Shown here: one piece after another, positions 17,880 through 27,543 of the stretch
How the letters are laid out: each line of letters opens with the position of its first letter
Position numbering within the stretch: the stretch's first letter is position 1
NCBI RefSeq assembly: GCF_000422285.1
Contig: NZ_AULM01000003.1
Location: 186,001 to 250,000 of the forward strand
DNA length: 64,000 nt
Direction: 5' to 3'
Origin: Desulfatiglans anilini DSM 4660
Lineage (GTDB): Bacteria > Desulfobacterota > DSM-4660 > Desulfatiglandales > Desulfatiglandaceae
Position numbers and translations under genes: made by a program
The notes under the pieces: generated by a model
Told to the model about the DNA's origin: nothing
Databases searched by the model: none
What the model saw: only the letters and a program-made list of their open reading frames with translations

Positions 17880-19205
17880 ATGTTCGAAAATCTGACCGAG
17901 AAGCTGAACCACGTCTTCAAGAAGGTGACCGGCCGCGGACGTCTGACCGAAAGCAACATCCAGGATGCCCTCAAAGAAGTGCGCCTGGCCTTGCTGGAGG
18001 CGGATGTCCATTACAAGGTGGTCAAAAACCTGATCGAAGATATCCGCAGGCGTGCCTTGGGGCAGGAGGTGCTTGAAAGCCTGACACCCGGTCAGCAGTT
18101 GGTCAAGATCGTCAACGAAGAATTGATCCGCCTGATGGACGGCGGCCGGCAGGACCTGAACCTGAGCGGCAAAACACCGCATGTTCTCATGCTCGTGGGA
18201 CTTCAGGGCTCCGGTAAGACCACCACGGCCGCGAAGCTGGCCGTGTACCTGAGGAAACAGGGGCGGCATCCCTATCTGGTCCCGGCCGACATTTACCGCC
18301 CTGCAGCGGTTGACCAGCTGAAAAAGCTCGCGGCGCAGATCAATGTCCCGGTCTATCCCACGGCAGAGGGTCAAGAGCCGGTGAGCATCTGCCGCGACGC
18401 CTTCGTCAAGTCGAGCGGCGCGGGCTCCGATCTGGTCATCTTCGACACGGCCGGCCGTCTGCATGTGGATGAAGGTTTGATGGATGAACTCGTCCGGATC
18501 AAGACCGCCGTCCCTCCGAACGAAATCCTGCTCGTTGCGGATGCAATGACCGGTCAGGATGCCGTCACGGTTGCCAAACGATTCGACGAAACCTTGGATC
18601 TGAGCGGAATCGTCCTTTCCAAAATGGAGGGCGATGCTCGCGGCGGGGCGGCCCTCTCGATCAAGGCCGTTACCGGGAAGCCCATCAAGTTTATCGGTAC
18701 AGGGGAAAAGCTGGACGCCCTCAGCGCTTTTCATCCGGACCGCGTCGCCTCGCAGATCCTCGGAAAGGGAGATGTCCTCTCCTTGATCGAAAAGGCCCAG
18801 TCCCAGTTCGATGAGAAGGAGGCCATCAGGCTCCAGAACAAACTGAAGAAAAACAAGTTCGATCTCGAGGACTTCCAGTCGCAGCTCAAACAGATGAAAA
18901 AGATTGGATCGCTCGAACAAATTCTCGGCATGCTCCCGGGGATGGGGCAGCTCAAGAAGCTCAAGCAGCTCAAACCCGACGAAAAGGAGCTTGCCAGAGT
19001 AGAAGCCATCATCAATTCCATGACGCGGGAAGAGCGGCGCAACTACAAGCTCATCAACGGCAGCCGCAAACGGCGGATCGCACGCGGCAGCGGGACTCAG
19101 GTGCAGGATGTGAACCGCCTGCTCAAAAACTTCTCCGACACCAAAAAAATGATGGAGAGGATCACCAAGAAGGGGTTTGCCGGCATGCCCTCTCTTTTCA
19201 GTTGA
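17880..19205 (+). CDS. ffh: Signal recognition particle protein Ffh (SRP54)
   Basis: 441 residues. N domain (1-90); G domain with P-loop GLQGSGKTTTAAKLA (about 107-121), DTAGRLHVD, and the TKMEGDARGG-type motif (SKMEGDARGG); M domain (about 300-441) with methionine-rich helices, LPGMGQLKKL and the RNA-binding SRKRRIARGSG loop. It binds 4.5S RNA and signal sequences and targets ribosomes to FtsY/SecYEG. AGGAAGGGA precedes the ATG. First gene of the translation block. Confidence 0.97.
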   Translation: MFENLTEKLNHVFKKVTGRGRLTESNIQDALKEVRLALLEADVHYKVVKNLIEDIRRRALGQEVLESLTPGQQLVKIVNEELIRLMDGGRQDLNLSGKTPHVLMLVGLQGSGKTTTAAKLAVYLRKQGRHPYLVPADIYRPAAVDQLKKLAAQINVPVYPTAEGQEPVSICRDAFVKSSGAGSDLVIFDTAGRLHVDEGLMDELVRIKTAVPPNEILLVADAMTGQDAVTVAKRFDETLDLSGIVLSKMEGDARGGAALSIKAVTGKPIKFIGTGEKLDALSAFHPDRVASQILGKGDVLSLIEKAQSQFDEKEAIRLQNKLKKNKFDLEDFQSQLKQMKKIGSLEQILGMLPGMGQLKKLKQLKPDEKELARVEAIINSMTREERRNYKLINGSRKRRIARGSGTQVQDVNRLLKNFSDTKKMMERITKKGFAGMPSLFS

Positions 19206-19427
19206 GGCGCGCCGGTTTAAAACCGCCCTGGAGCAGGGGCCAGCGTCAGGCCCAGCCCGCCGGGAAGCAGAGCGGGCTCGAGGCGGGAAGTTTTTTGAGG
19301 CAGTGGGAACACGTACAACAAAGCCGGCAGCGAGGCGCGGATCCTTTGAGATGTGCCGGGCCCATTGGCAGCTGCAGGCGTTTGATGGATAGCAGCAAAT
19401 TATCAATCTTTTAGGGAGCACGAAAAA

Positions 19428-19691
19428 ATGGCAGTCAAAATCAGGTTGGCTAGGCTGGGTGCGAAGAAAAAGCCTTTTTACCGCATCGTTGCGGCTGATT
19501 CAGAAGCACCTCGAGACGGCAGGTTCCTGGAGATCCTGGGTTATTACGACCCGATGAAGGAGCCGGCGGTCGTCAAACTCCACGAAGACAAAGTGAAAAC
19601 CTGGTTGGGCCGGGGGGCACGGATGTCTGAATCAGCCCGGGCCCTCTTGAAAAAAGAGGGGCTGTTGGGTGCGGACTCGTCTGCGAACTGA
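19428..19691 (+). CDS. rpsP: 30S ribosomal protein S16
   Basis: 87 residues, begins MAVKIRLARLGAKKKPFYRI, the invariant S16 N-terminus; includes DGRFLEILGYYDP. AGGGAGCACG precedes the ATG. The 222 bases after ffh contain GC-rich dyads but no clear terminator, so read-through from ffh is likely. Confidence 0.97.
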   Translation: MAVKIRLARLGAKKKPFYRIVAADSEAPRDGRFLEILGYYDPMKEPAVVKLHEDKVKTWLGRGARMSESARALLKKEGLLGADSSAN

Positions 19692-19735
19692 GGCTTGGCA
19701 GTGGAGGCGACTTCAAACGACGGAGGTGATTTGAG

Positions 19736-19966
19736 ATGAAGGACTTGATCACATTCATAGCTAGAGCGCTCGTGGACAAGCCGGAAGACGTTGTTGTCAC
19801 CGAAATCGAAGGCGAACAGACTTCAGTGATTGAGCTCAAAGTCGCGAAAGAGGATCTGGGAAAAGTCATCGGCAAGCAGGGCAGAACCGCGCGGGCGATG
19901 AGGACGATTCTCAGTGCAGCCTCCACAAAAATCAACAAACGTTCTGTTTTGGAGATTATTGAGTAA
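19736..19966 (+). CDS. khpA: KH-domain RNA-binding protein KhpA
   Basis: 76 residues, a single KH domain with the [15 protein letters not shown]-type GxxG loop (here [14 protein letters not shown], about 45-58). It is conserved between rpsP and rimM in many bacteria and partners with KhpB/Jag in RNA binding. Excellent ribosome site (ACGGAGGTGA). Confidence 0.95.
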   Translation: MKDLITFIARALVDKPEDVVVTEIEGEQTSVIELKVAKEDLGKVIGKQGRTARAMRTILSAASTKINKRSVLEIIE

Positions 19967-19982
19967 ATCCAGACATATAAAC

Positions 19983-20504
19983 GTGAACGACCTGATCGCC
20001 ATCGGGAAAATCGTGCGACCTCATGGTGTCAGTGGGAGGTTGAAAGCCATTTCCTACTCGGGCAGAGGGGACGCATTCGCCGGGGCCGGAACCGTTTACA
20101 TCAGAGGCGCCTCTGGTGCAGTGCAAGCCTATGAACTCCTGGAATTCAGCCCGCACAAAAATTCCTTCCTGTTGCTTCTCGAGGGGATAACCTCTCTGGA
20201 GCAAAGCGAAGAAGTCAGAGACGCCGAGATCCTGATAAGAAAAGACGAACTCGTGCGGGCGCCCGACGAATTTTTCTGGTTCGAACTGATCGGCCTCGGT
20301 GTATACCTCGAAGGCGGGGTACGGCTGGGGTCGATCACGGAGATCATCCCAACGGGGAGCAACGATATCTACGTGGTCAGGCACGAAAACGGCGAGAAAA
20401 CCCTTGTGCCCGCTATCCACGATGTCGTCCGCGAAGTAGACCTCGAGGGCGGGAGGATGGTTGTAGCGCCCCTTGAAGGAATGATCGAGCCCGATGCGGT
20501 TTGA
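19983..20504 (+). CDS. rimM: Ribosome maturation factor RimM
   Basis: 173 residues from GTG 19983 ([18 protein letters not shown]), which gives the usual RimM length; a longer frame to 19914 overlaps khpA and is unlikely. N-terminal RimM barrel and C-terminal PRC barrel (about 95-170, with [14 protein letters not shown]). It binds S19 during 30S maturation. It overlaps trmD by 11 bases. Confidence 0.95.
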   Translation: MNDLIAIGKIVRPHGVSGRLKAISYSGRGDAFAGAGTVYIRGASGAVQAYELLEFSPHKNSFLLLLEGITSLEQSEEVRDAEILIRKDELVRAPDEFFWFELIGLGVYLEGGVRLGSITEIIPTGSNDIYVVRHENGEKTLVPAIHDVVREVDLEGGRMVVAPLEGMIEPDAV

Positions 20505-21258
20505 CGTACTCACCTTGTTTCCCGAGATGGTCCTTTCCGCCGTCCGCTATGGAATCATGGGAAGAGCTCTCGACAGGGGCATCGCAGACATAAGAGCGGT
20601 AAACATCCGGGATTTCGCGCGGGGGCCTCACAGGACCACAGATGACCGGCCATACGGCGGCGGCTACGGGATGGTCATGAAGCCGGGGCCCATCTTTCGG
20701 GCATTGGAAAGCGTCGAAAGGATCGGCAAAGGCCATCCGGTGATCTTGCTGAGCCCGCAGGGAGAGGTTTTCAACCAGCGCCTGGCCTGGGAACTGGCCG
20801 AGTTGGATCAGCTGATTTTCGTTTGCGGCCGATACGAGGGGGTGGATGAGCGGATCAGAGATCTGTGCATCGATCGGGAGATCTCCATCGGCGATTATGT
20901 GCTGAGCGGGGGAGAGTTGGGGGCCCTGGTGGTGATGGACGCCGTCACCCGCCTCCTGCCGGACGCCCTTGGCGGAGAGGGTTCCAGCACCGAGGACAGT
21001 TTTGCAGGCGGCCTCCTCGAATACCCGCATTACACAAGGCCGAGCGTCTTTCAGGGGCTTTCTGTGCCCGAGGTGTTGCTCTCCGGAAACCATGAAAAGA
21101 TCCGGATCTGGCGGAGAAAGGAATCCATCAGGCGGACGCGGGAAAGGCGCCCGGACCTTATGGAGACAGCTGAAATCGAGCCCGGTGAGAGGCCCTCTCC
21201 CGCGCCGGCAGGCCGCCCCAGAAAAGATGAAGAGTCCGGCAGCGGGCCCGGGCGATGA
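20494..21258 (+). CDS. trmD: tRNA (guanine-37-N1)-methyltransferase TrmD
   Basis: 254 residues, SPOUT trefoil-knot methyltransferase. Starts [12 protein letters not shown]; the SAM-binding knot includes [23 protein letters not shown] and [16 protein letters not shown]. It methylates G37 of tRNAs. The last ~30 residues form a charged, low-complexity tail ([14 protein letters not shown]) longer than usual. Confidence 0.97.
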   Translation: MRFDVLTLFPEMVLSAVRYGIMGRALDRGIADIRAVNIRDFARGPHRTTDDRPYGGGYGMVMKPGPIFRALESVERIGKGHPVILLSPQGEVFNQRLAWELAELDQLIFVCGRYEGVDERIRDLCIDREISIGDYVLSGGELGALVVMDAVTRLLPDALGGEGSSTEDSFAGGLLEYPHYTRPSVFQGLSVPEVLLSGNHEKIRIWRRKESIRRTRERRPDLMETAEIEPGERPSPAPAGRPRKDEESGSGPGR

Positions 21259-21857
21259 GTGGCCGGCTGCGGAACCTCTACATCGGCCTCATTCATTATC
21301 CGGTGTATGACAAACGCCGGCGGCGGATCTGCTCCGCCGTGACCACGGTGGACCTGCACGATCTGGCACGATTGTGCGCCACTTACGGTCTTCAGGGCCT
21401 CTTCATCGTGACGCCCCTTCAAGACCAGAAGGCCCTCGTCGAAAGGGTGAAACGCCACTGGACCGAAGGATACGGCGCTGTATACAATCCGCACCGGAGG
21501 CTCGCGCTCGAGCACCTGCGGGTGGCATCGTCGCTCGAGGACGCCGCGGAGGACATCCGCACCTTTGAAGGGACTCCGCCGCTTCGCATGGCAACGGATG
21601 CATCGCAGCCGGCGGAAGGCTGCATCGGCTATCCGCAGGCAAGGAGGATATTGGCCACTCCGGGACGCCCCGTTTTTCTGCTCCTCGGTACGGCCTGGGG
21701 GCTGACCGAAGAGGTTTTCACCGTCAGCGACCATTTGCTGGAACCTATATACGGGCCGACAGGCTACAATCATCTTTCGGTGCGGACCGCCGCCGCTATC
21801 ATCCTGGATCGGTTGGCCGGACCTGACCCGGAGGAATCGTCATCGGCGCCGGCTTGA
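21255..21857 (+). CDS. SPOUT-type SAM-dependent RNA methyltransferase family protein
   Basis: 200 residues overlapping trmD by ATGA. Starts [20 protein letters not shown]. The C-terminal glycine-rich knot region ([15 protein letters not shown], then [20 protein letters not shown]) matches the small SPOUT family often encoded right after trmD in Desulfobacterota and Aquificae. RNA target unknown. Confidence 0.85.
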   Translation: MSGRLRNLYIGLIHYPVYDKRRRRICSAVTTVDLHDLARLCATYGLQGLFIVTPLQDQKALVERVKRHWTEGYGAVYNPHRRLALEHLRVASSLEDAAEDIRTFEGTPPLRMATDASQPAEGCIGYPQARRILATPGRPVFLLLGTAWGLTEEVFTVSDHLLEPIYGPTGYNHLSVRTAAAIILDRLAGPDPEESSSAPA

Positions 21858-21901
21858 CCATAGCGGGCCAAGGAGGCCCGATTGTGATAAGGAGAGGACA
21901 C

Positions 21902-22246
21902 ATGAACATCATCGAGATGATCGAAAAGGAACAGATGCGCTTCGATATTCCGGCCTTCAAACCCGGAGATACCGTAAAGGTCCATGCGCGCATCAAAGAA
22001 GGCGAGAAGGAGCGGATCCAGGTCTTCCAGGGCGTCGTGATCCGCAAGCGCGGAAGCAAGCTGGGGGCGACCTTCACGGTCCGCAAGGTCTCCTACGGAA
22101 TCGGCGTGGAGCGCATCTTCCCGCTCCACGCTCCGTTTATCGACAAGGTGGAGATCCTGACAAGGGGACGTGTGAGAAGGAGCCGGCTCTACTACCTGCG
22201 CAGCTTGAGAGGCAAGGCGGCCCGCATCAAGGAAAAACGATTCTAG
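21902..22246 (+). CDS. rplS: 50S ribosomal protein L19
   Basis: 114 residues from ATG 21902 ([11 protein letters not shown]) with AAGGAGAGG upstream. Conserved core [22 protein letters not shown] and [11 protein letters not shown]. Sits at the 30S-50S interface. Usual length. Confidence 0.97.
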   Translation: MNIIEMIEKEQMRFDIPAFKPGDTVKVHARIKEGEKERIQVFQGVVIRKRGSKLGATFTVRKVSYGIGVERIFPLHAPFIDKVEILTRGRVRRSRLYYLRSLRGKAARIKEKRF

Positions 22247-22265
22247 CCGCTGCAGGTCTCCCGGG

Positions 22266-22922
22266 TTGTCAAAGAGACAGCGAAATCTTAGGCTGTTCGA
22301 TATGCCGGGCACGGAAGAACCGGTGGAACCCCTCGGGTACGAAAACGAGGCGCGCAACAACGGATTTCATCATGTGGCCGGCGTGGACGAGGCCGGTCGA
22401 GGTTGTCTTGCCGGGCCCGTCGTCGCTGCTGCGGTGATCCTCCCGGAAGGGATCGATCTGCCGGGTGTGCGCGACTCCAAGTGTATGACCGCCGCGGCGC
22501 GTGAGAAGGCCTTTCAGATGATCCAGCTCCATGCCCTTGCAACGGCGATCGGGGTTGTATCACCGGCTGCCATAGACCGTATCAACATCCTCAGGGCTTC
22601 TCTGGAAGCGATGCGGAGGGCTGTTGCCGCTCTGGATCCCGTTGCCGATTTCCTGCTCGTGGACGGAATCCACCTTGTACCTGTCGCAACGCCCCAAAAA
22701 GCGCTGAAAAAAGGAGATCGGCTCTGCCGCAGCATCTCGGCCGCCTCGATCCTGGCCAAGGTCTACCGGGACCGGCTCATGGGCGCTTATCACCGGCAAT
22801 ACCCTGCCTACGCATTCGATTGCAACAAAGGCTACGGCACCCGGGACCATCTCTCCGTGCTGAGAAAAATCGGCTGGTGCCCTATCCATCGCACGACCTT
22901 CAAAGGGGTATGCCGGCCTTGA
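22266..22922 (+). CDS. rnhB: Ribonuclease HII
   Basis: 218 residues. Catalytic acidic residues in VAGVDEAGRGCLAGPV (D-E pair, about 40-41) and FLLVDG, plus the C-terminal GYGTRDHL. It removes RNA and single ribonucleotides from DNA hybrids. The start is taken as TTG 22266; an ATG at 22302 (MPGTEEP) is an alternative. The 3' end overlaps yraN. Confidence 0.95.
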   Translation: MSKRQRNLRLFDMPGTEEPVEPLGYENEARNNGFHHVAGVDEAGRGCLAGPVVAAAVILPEGIDLPGVRDSKCMTAAAREKAFQMIQLHALATAIGVVSPAAIDRINILRASLEAMRRAVAALDPVADFLLVDGIHLVPVATPQKALKKGDRLCRSISAASILAKVYRDRLMGAYHRQYPAYAFDCNKGYGTRDHLSVLRKIGWCPIHRTTFKGVCRP

Positions 22923-23287
22923 CACGGAAACGGATGCAGCTCGGCCAAAGAGGCGAACAATTGGCTTTGGAAGCCGTCAAACAAATCGGCTATCGGCCCG
23001 TTCACCTCAACTACCGCTGCCCCCTCGGGGAATTGGATCTGATCGCAAAAGACGGGGACACCCTGGTTTTCATCGAAATCAAAACGCGCTCAGCTGGCGA
23101 TACCGGCCCCGCAAAAGAGGCCGTCGACCGGCGGAAACAACGCCGCCTCTCGCGGTTGGCATTGAATTACCTGAAAACGCACGGGGGTCTTGACACGAGG
23201 TCGCGTTTCGACGTCGTAGCAGTCGGCCTCTCCGAAGACCAACCGAAGATAGAGATCGTCAAGAATGCCTTCGAACTGCTCTATTAA
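22910..23287 (+). CDS. yraN: UPF0102 family nuclease-fold protein (YraN)
   Basis: 125 residues from ATG 22910. Endonuclease-like core: GQRGEQLALEAV, then GELDLIAKDGDTLVFIEIKTR, which has the D-x(n)-E-x-K pattern. Function not settled in the literature; it commonly follows rnhB. Overlaps rnhB by 13 bases. Confidence 0.93.
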   Translation: MPALTRKRMQLGQRGEQLALEAVKQIGYRPVHLNYRCPLGELDLIAKDGDTLVFIEIKTRSAGDTGPAKEAVDRRKQRRLSRLALNYLKTHGGLDTRSRFDVVAVGLSEDQPKIEIVKNAFELLY

Positions 23288-23625
23288 ATTCCACCCGGCA
23301 AGGGGCTTTTTTGCCGATCTCTGCGTCAGCCGCACGTTTGCTTGCACGGCGGCCTACAGGTCGCCCCCGGGCAAACGCTTGATATCCTTAGTACCGGCAA
23401 AAGATTTTCTTTTCCGGATGAGAAACCGGGTTGTACCGGGAAGTCATTTCCGGATGGGTACTCTCGGCATCGCCAGGGAAAGGATGCCCCGGCAGCGCTC
23501 GGCCGCCTTTTCGATCGAATGCGTCGAAATTCTGTATTCAGGTCCTGGCAGGGAGAAAGGCCTCTTGCAGCGGACGGGTGCCTCCATTAATCCACGGCCG
23601 GACCGGCGCTCCGCCGGATCGACGA
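23288..23625. other. Intergenic region between yraN and rsmI
   Basis: 338 bases. A short dyad (CGGCAA / TTGCCG, near 23299-23319) follows yraN. GC-rich repeats of CCGG occur around 23390-23460. The rsmI frame stays open back to 23431, but that stretch is not RsmI-like. I see no convincing promoter, riboswitch or gene. Confidence 0.4.
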
Positions 23626-24573
23626 ATGGCTGATTCAAAGAAAAGCAGCGCAGTCTCTCCGATCGTCGACGATATTGAGCATGAAGGCACCCTTTATGTC
23701 GTCGGCACACCCATCGGCAATCTGGAAGATATCACCCTTCGGGCGTTGCGGGTGCTCAAAGCCGTCGATCTCATTGCCGCCGAAAGCGTCGAGAGGACCA
23801 AAGGGCTCTGCCGCCATTACGGAGTCGCGACTAAGGTTGTCCGTTACAACCAGCACAATTTCCGATTGAAAGGCCCGGAGTTCGTCAAGCGTCTGAAATG
23901 CGGCCACCATATCGCCCTCGTGACGGATGCCGGCACACCCGGCATATCCGACCCTGGAGGCAGGCTGGTTGCCCTCGCCCGCAATGAAGGGTTGCCAGTC
24001 ACGGCCATCCCTGGGCCGTCAGCCGTAACAGCCGCATTGTCGATCTGCGGTCTGCCTGCCGACCGGTTCCTTTTCCAAGGGTTTCTTCCGACCCGCGCCG
24101 GCAAGAAGCGCAGGGAACTGGAACAGCTGCAGGCCGAAAGCCGCACCATGATTTTCTTCGAGGCCCCCCACCGCATCCTGGAGACCCTGAGGGAGATGCT
24201 GCAGATCCTCGGCGACAGGGAAGTCGCCATCACCCGGGAGCTCACCAAGGTCTTCGAACAGGTCGAGACGGGGCGGTTGAGCGCTGTTCTGAAGCGGCTG
24301 GAAGAAAAACCGCCTCTCGGAGAATTCACGCTTATCGTCGAAGGAAGCGGCAACGGGCGGAGCGAGGCGCCGGCGGCCTCCCCTGAAGAGCTCGGAGTGG
24401 AAATCGATCGCCTTCTGAAAGAAATGAAAGGCGCCAAGGCGGTAGCCAAGGTTCTCTCGTCGAGATCAGATGTGCCTTATCGAAAGATATACAGGGAATG
24501 CCTTGCCAGGCTGCAGCATTTCCAAAAGGTCGGTCAAAATGGATGTGGTTCAGAATTTGAAGATCATGAATAA
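23626..24573 (+). CDS. rsmI: 16S rRNA (cytidine-1402-2'-O)-methyltransferase RsmI
   Basis: About 315 residues from ATG 23626; the frame is longer but family similarity starts at GTLYVVGTPIGNLEDITLRA. SAM-binding tetrapyrrole-methylase fold with VTDAGTPGISDPGG and PGPSAVTAAL. It methylates the ribose of C1402 in the decoding centre. It overlaps the HPr gene by 35 bases, so the two are coupled. Confidence 0.95.
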   Translation: MADSKKSSAVSPIVDDIEHEGTLYVVGTPIGNLEDITLRALRVLKAVDLIAAESVERTKGLCRHYGVATKVVRYNQHNFRLKGPEFVKRLKCGHHIALVTDAGTPGISDPGGRLVALARNEGLPVTAIPGPSAVTAALSICGLPADRFLFQGFLPTRAGKKRRELEQLQAESRTMIFFEAPHRILETLREMLQILGDREVAITRELTKVFEQVETGRLSAVLKRLEEKPPLGEFTLIVEGSGNGRSEAPAASPEELGVEIDRLLKEMKGAKAVAKVLSSRSDVPYRKIYRECLARLQHFQKVGQNGCGSEFEDHE

Positions 24574-24811
24574 ACTAGGGCTGCACGCAAGGGCTGCCGC
24601 CAAGATCGTCGAATTGGCCAACAGCCATCGTTCCAAGCTGTACCTGAAAAAAGACGGGCATGAGGTCGACGGAGACAGCATCCTGTCGATCCTCACGCTT
24701 GCCTGCCCGAAAGGGAGTGAAGTCCAGGCACGCATCGTCGGCGAAGATTCCGAACAGTTTATGCTGGCGTTACAAGACCTGTTCGAGAGGAGATTCGGGG
24801 AACATCAATGA
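24539..24811 (+). CDS. ptsH: HPr phosphocarrier protein
   Basis: 90 residues from ATG 24539. The phosphorylated His16 sits in the motif LGLHARAAAK. The regulatory-serine region is DGDSILSILTLA (Ser47), so HPr kinase control is possible. It accepts phosphate from Enzyme I encoded immediately downstream. No EII permease is visible in the window, so it may serve a regulatory or mannose-type PTS elsewhere. Confidence 0.93.
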   Translation: MDVVQNLKIMNKLGLHARAAAKIVELANSHRSKLYLKKDGHEVDGDSILSILTLACPKGSEVQARIVGEDSEQFMLALQDLFERRFGEHQ

Positions 24812-26592
24812 ATGTGCGTCACCCCTCAAAAAGGAAGCTTCTGAAGGGGATTGCGGTATCCCCCGGCATCATTATCGGGAAATCTCACCTGGTTGACCGT
24901 TCCAGCGTCAAGATCCTTTATCAATACCTGATCAACGACAAACAGCTGCACCGGGAGGTCGAGCGGTTCGAAGGCGCAGTCGAAAGGACGGAGCGGCAGC
25001 TCAATTCCCTGAAACACCAATTGCCGAATCACGTTCGTGAGCATGCTTACATCCTTGACAGCCACACCATGATCCTCAAGGACAGCATGCTGAAGGATTC
25101 GACCATCAAGCGCATCTTGAGTGAAAAGATCAACGCCGAATGGGCCCTCAAGAAATCGCTCGAGGAAATCCGCCGCGTCTTCGAAGAGATCCAGGATGTC
25201 TATATCCGTACACGGATAGACGACGTTGAAAACGTCTGCGAACGGATCCTCAGGAATCTGGCCGGAGGAAACCAGCCCAGCCTGGCCGACATCAACGGAC
25301 GGGTTATCATCGTCGCCCACGACCTGTCTCCTGCCGATACGACCGAACTGAACATCAGCCGGGTGATGGGATTCATCACGAATGTAGGGGGCCGCACGTC
25401 GCATACGGCCATTATGGCCCAAGCGCTGGAGATCCCCGCGGTCGTGGGGCTCGAATCCGTCACTGCTCAAGTCGAGGAAGGCGATCTCCTCGCGGTGGAC
25501 GGCAACACCGGCGAGGTGATCATCAACCCGGATGACAGTGACATCATCCTTTACCAGGAGCGGCAGCTCCAGTACGAGAAATACAAATCGAGCATCGCCA
25601 AAGCCGGCCTCCTGCCCGCTGAAACCCTCGACGGGCACCTCATCACCGTCAACGCCAACATCGAGTTTTTGGAAGAGGTAGCGGCTGTCCGGGATCACGG
25701 GGGCGAGGGCATTGGTCTGTATCGAACGGAATTCCTATACCTCCGCAGCAGGGGCCTGCCCACGGAGGAAGAACTCTTCGAGGACTACCGGGAAGTAGCC
25801 GAAATCATGTCCCCTGCACCGGTCACCATACGCACGCTCGACCTTGGCGGTGACAAGTTCGCGTCGGCCCTCGAAATATCGAAGGAAATGAACCCCGCCC
25901 TCGGCCTGCGTGCCATCCGTTTCTGCCTTAGAGAAAAGGAAATCTTCAAGACGCAGCTCCGGGCCATCTACCGAGCGAGTGCCTACGGGCATGTGCACCT
26001 GATGTTCCCTATGATCTCAGGCCTGCAGGAAGTCCTCGACGCCAAGCGCATTCTGGAGGAGGTGAAGGAAGATCTCGACCGGGAGAATATCCCCTACGAT
26101 CCCCAGATGCAGGTCGGAATCATGATCGAGGTCCCGTCCGCCGTCGCGCTGGCGGAGCTTCTGGCTCGGCATGTGGACTTTTTCAGCATCGGAACCAATG
26201 ACCTGATCCAATATGCCCTGGCCATAGACCGCGTCAATGAACACGTAGCAGGAATGTACCAGCCCTTTCACCCTGCCATCCTGCGGATGATCCAACAGGT
26301 GGTCGATGCCGCCGGGAAAACCGGGATCGGCGTTTCCCTGTGCGGTGAAATGGCCGGCGATCCCTTGTGCGTCCCCATCCTGCTCGGCCTCGGCATCACT
26401 GAACTCAGCATGAACTCCCGTTCGATCCCCGCCATCAAACGCGTTATCCGAGCGATTTCCATGGAGGAAGCGAAAAGGGATTTCCAAACTGCCAGCATGC
26501 TTTCCACAACGCAGGAAGTCAAAGACTTCATCTCAGGGCGGATGAGGGATCTTCTGCCTGATCTGGACATGCAGAAACACCTCGATGCCTGA
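24808..26592 (+). CDS. ptsI: PTS Enzyme I (phosphoenolpyruvate-protein phosphotransferase)
   Basis: 594 residues. N-terminal HPr-binding helical domain, phospho-His199 in GGRTSHTAIMAQ, and C-terminal PEP-binding TIM barrel with GIGLYRTEFLYL, FSIGTNDLIQY and the catalytic Cys in VSLCGEMAGDP. It takes phosphate from PEP and passes it to HPr. ATGA overlap with ptsH. Confidence 0.97.
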   Translation: MNVRHPSKRKLLKGIAVSPGIIIGKSHLVDRSSVKILYQYLINDKQLHREVERFEGAVERTERQLNSLKHQLPNHVREHAYILDSHTMILKDSMLKDSTIKRILSEKINAEWALKKSLEEIRRVFEEIQDVYIRTRIDDVENVCERILRNLAGGNQPSLADINGRVIIVAHDLSPADTTELNISRVMGFITNVGGRTSHTAIMAQALEIPAVVGLESVTAQVEEGDLLAVDGNTGEVIINPDDSDIILYQERQLQYEKYKSSIAKAGLLPAETLDGHLITVNANIEFLEEVAAVRDHGGEGIGLYRTEFLYLRSRGLPTEEELFEDYREVAEIMSPAPVTIRTLDLGGDKFASALEISKEMNPALGLRAIRFCLREKEIFKTQLRAIYRASAYGHVHLMFPMISGLQEVLDAKRILEEVKEDLDRENIPYDPQMQVGIMIEVPSAVALAELLARHVDFFSIGTNDLIQYALAIDRVNEHVAGMYQPFHPAILRMIQQVVDAAGKTGIGVSLCGEMAGDPLCVPILLGLGITELSMNSRSIPAIKRVIRAISMEEAKRDFQTASMLSTTQEVKDFISGRMRDLLPDLDMQKHLDA

Positions 26593-27073
26593 ACATGTCT
26601 CCGGCCTGGATGGAACATACGACATGAAGATCGTCTGTCAAAACCGAAAAGCCGCCCACGAGTACTTTTTCGACGAACTGATCGAAGCCGGTATGGTGCT
26701 TCTGGGCCCGGAGGTCAAATCCCTCCGGGAGGGCCGCGCCAGCCTCGTGGACAGTTACGGCAAGATCAAGGACAGCGAAATCTACCTTTACAACATGCAC
26801 ATTACGCCATACCCCTATGCGCATCACATGGACCTCGATCCTTTGCGCCCGCGGAAGCTCCTGCTCAAGAGGCGCGAGATCAAGCGCCTGATCGGGAAAA
26901 CGGAAGAAAAAGGGTACACCCTGGTCCCGACCAAGGTCTATTTCTCGAAGGGCCGCGCCAAGGTGGAACTGGCCCTCGCCCGCGGAAAACGCAAATACGA
27001 CAAACGCCAGGTTCTCAAAGAAAAGGAACTCCAGCGTGAAATCGAGCAGGCCAAGAAACGCGAGGGTTATTGA
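26585..27073 (+). CDS. smpB: SsrA-binding protein SmpB
   Basis: 162 residues from ATG 26585 (overlapping ptsI by 8); an internal ATG at 26624 (MKIVCQNRKA) would give the more usual length. Core NRKAAHEYFF, LGPEVKSLREG and GRAKVELALARGKRKYDKR. It delivers tmRNA to stalled ribosomes; its partner RNA is encoded directly downstream. Confidence 0.95.
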   Translation: MPEHVSGLDGTYDMKIVCQNRKAAHEYFFDELIEAGMVLLGPEVKSLREGRASLVDSYGKIKDSEIYLYNMHITPYPYAHHMDLDPLRPRKLLLKRREIKRLIGKTEEKGYTLVPTKVYFSKGRAKVELALARGKRKYDKRQVLKEKELQREIEQAKKREGY

Positions 27074-27098
27074 CATTTCATCTTCGCATTCTTAATAT
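27070..27098 (+). promoter_or_regulatory. Promoter of the tmRNA gene
   Basis: TTGACA at 27070-27075 and TAATAT at 27093-27098 with an exact 17-base spacer. The -35 box overlaps the smpB stop codon. The predicted start lies about 15-20 bases before the mature tmRNA 5' end. Confidence 0.88.
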
Positions 27099-27121
27099 GA
27101 TTACAACAACAAAATGAAAGG

Positions 27122-27472
27122 GGGGGCGAACCGGTTTCGACGGGGATAGTTGAAGCTTGGGTTGCATGCCGAGGTTCTGGCTGCTCGTTAAACGGCTGGA
27201 TAAACACAAACGCAGACGATTATTCGTATGCTCTAGCCGCTTAAGGCTAGCGTCCTACCGGTCTTTGCCTGCGTGATCGGATAGGGCGTCGACTAGCGGG
27301 CTAGCTGATCCGGTGCACCTGTGGGCCGGTGAGGCGAAATTTACACGGGTTAGTCTCGGAGTTAGCCTGCATGGTAGCGACCCCCGGGGCGAAATCTCTA
27401 TACCATGCTATGCATGTAGAAGCCTAAGTGGAATATTTTCGGACGGGGGTTCGACTCCCCCCGCCTCCACCA
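27122..27472 (+). ncRNA. ssrA: Transfer-messenger RNA (tmRNA, SsrA)
   Basis: Starts GGGGGCGAACCGGTTTCGAC and ends with GGTTCGACTCCCCCC then GCCTCCACCA, forming a tRNA-Ala-like end. Acceptor strands GGGGGCG (27122-27128) and CGCCTCC pair with G-U at position 3, the alanine identity element. The tag frame ends GCA GAC GAT TAT TCG TAT GCT CTA GCC GCT TAA (27212-27244), giving ADDYSYALAA; the resume codon may lie one or two codons upstream. The one-piece form contains internal pseudoknot segments (for example CTAGCCGCTTAAGGCTAG). Adjacent to smpB. Confidence 0.97.
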
Positions 27473-27485
27473 TTTGAAAAAAGAC

Positions 27486-27543
27486 AACCCGTCTCTCTGG
27501 GGTCATTCTCCGGGGTGACGGGTTTTCTTTTTCCCCTTGTTTC
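27486..27543 (+). terminator. Rho-independent terminator of tmRNA
   Basis: AACCCGTC (27486-27493) pairs with GACGGGTT (27527-27534), followed by TTCTTTTT. The loop is long but contains its own GGGG/CCCC-type pairing. Confidence 0.8.

Noticed and set aside
17856-19421. 521-codon minus-strand frame opposite ffh
   Set aside because: Antisense shadow of ffh; no recognisable protein and no start context.
23288-23625. Possible riboswitch or structured RNA upstream of rsmI
   Set aside because: Only scattered CCGG dyads; no match to any riboswitch consensus I can recall and no terminator or ribosome-site switch visible.
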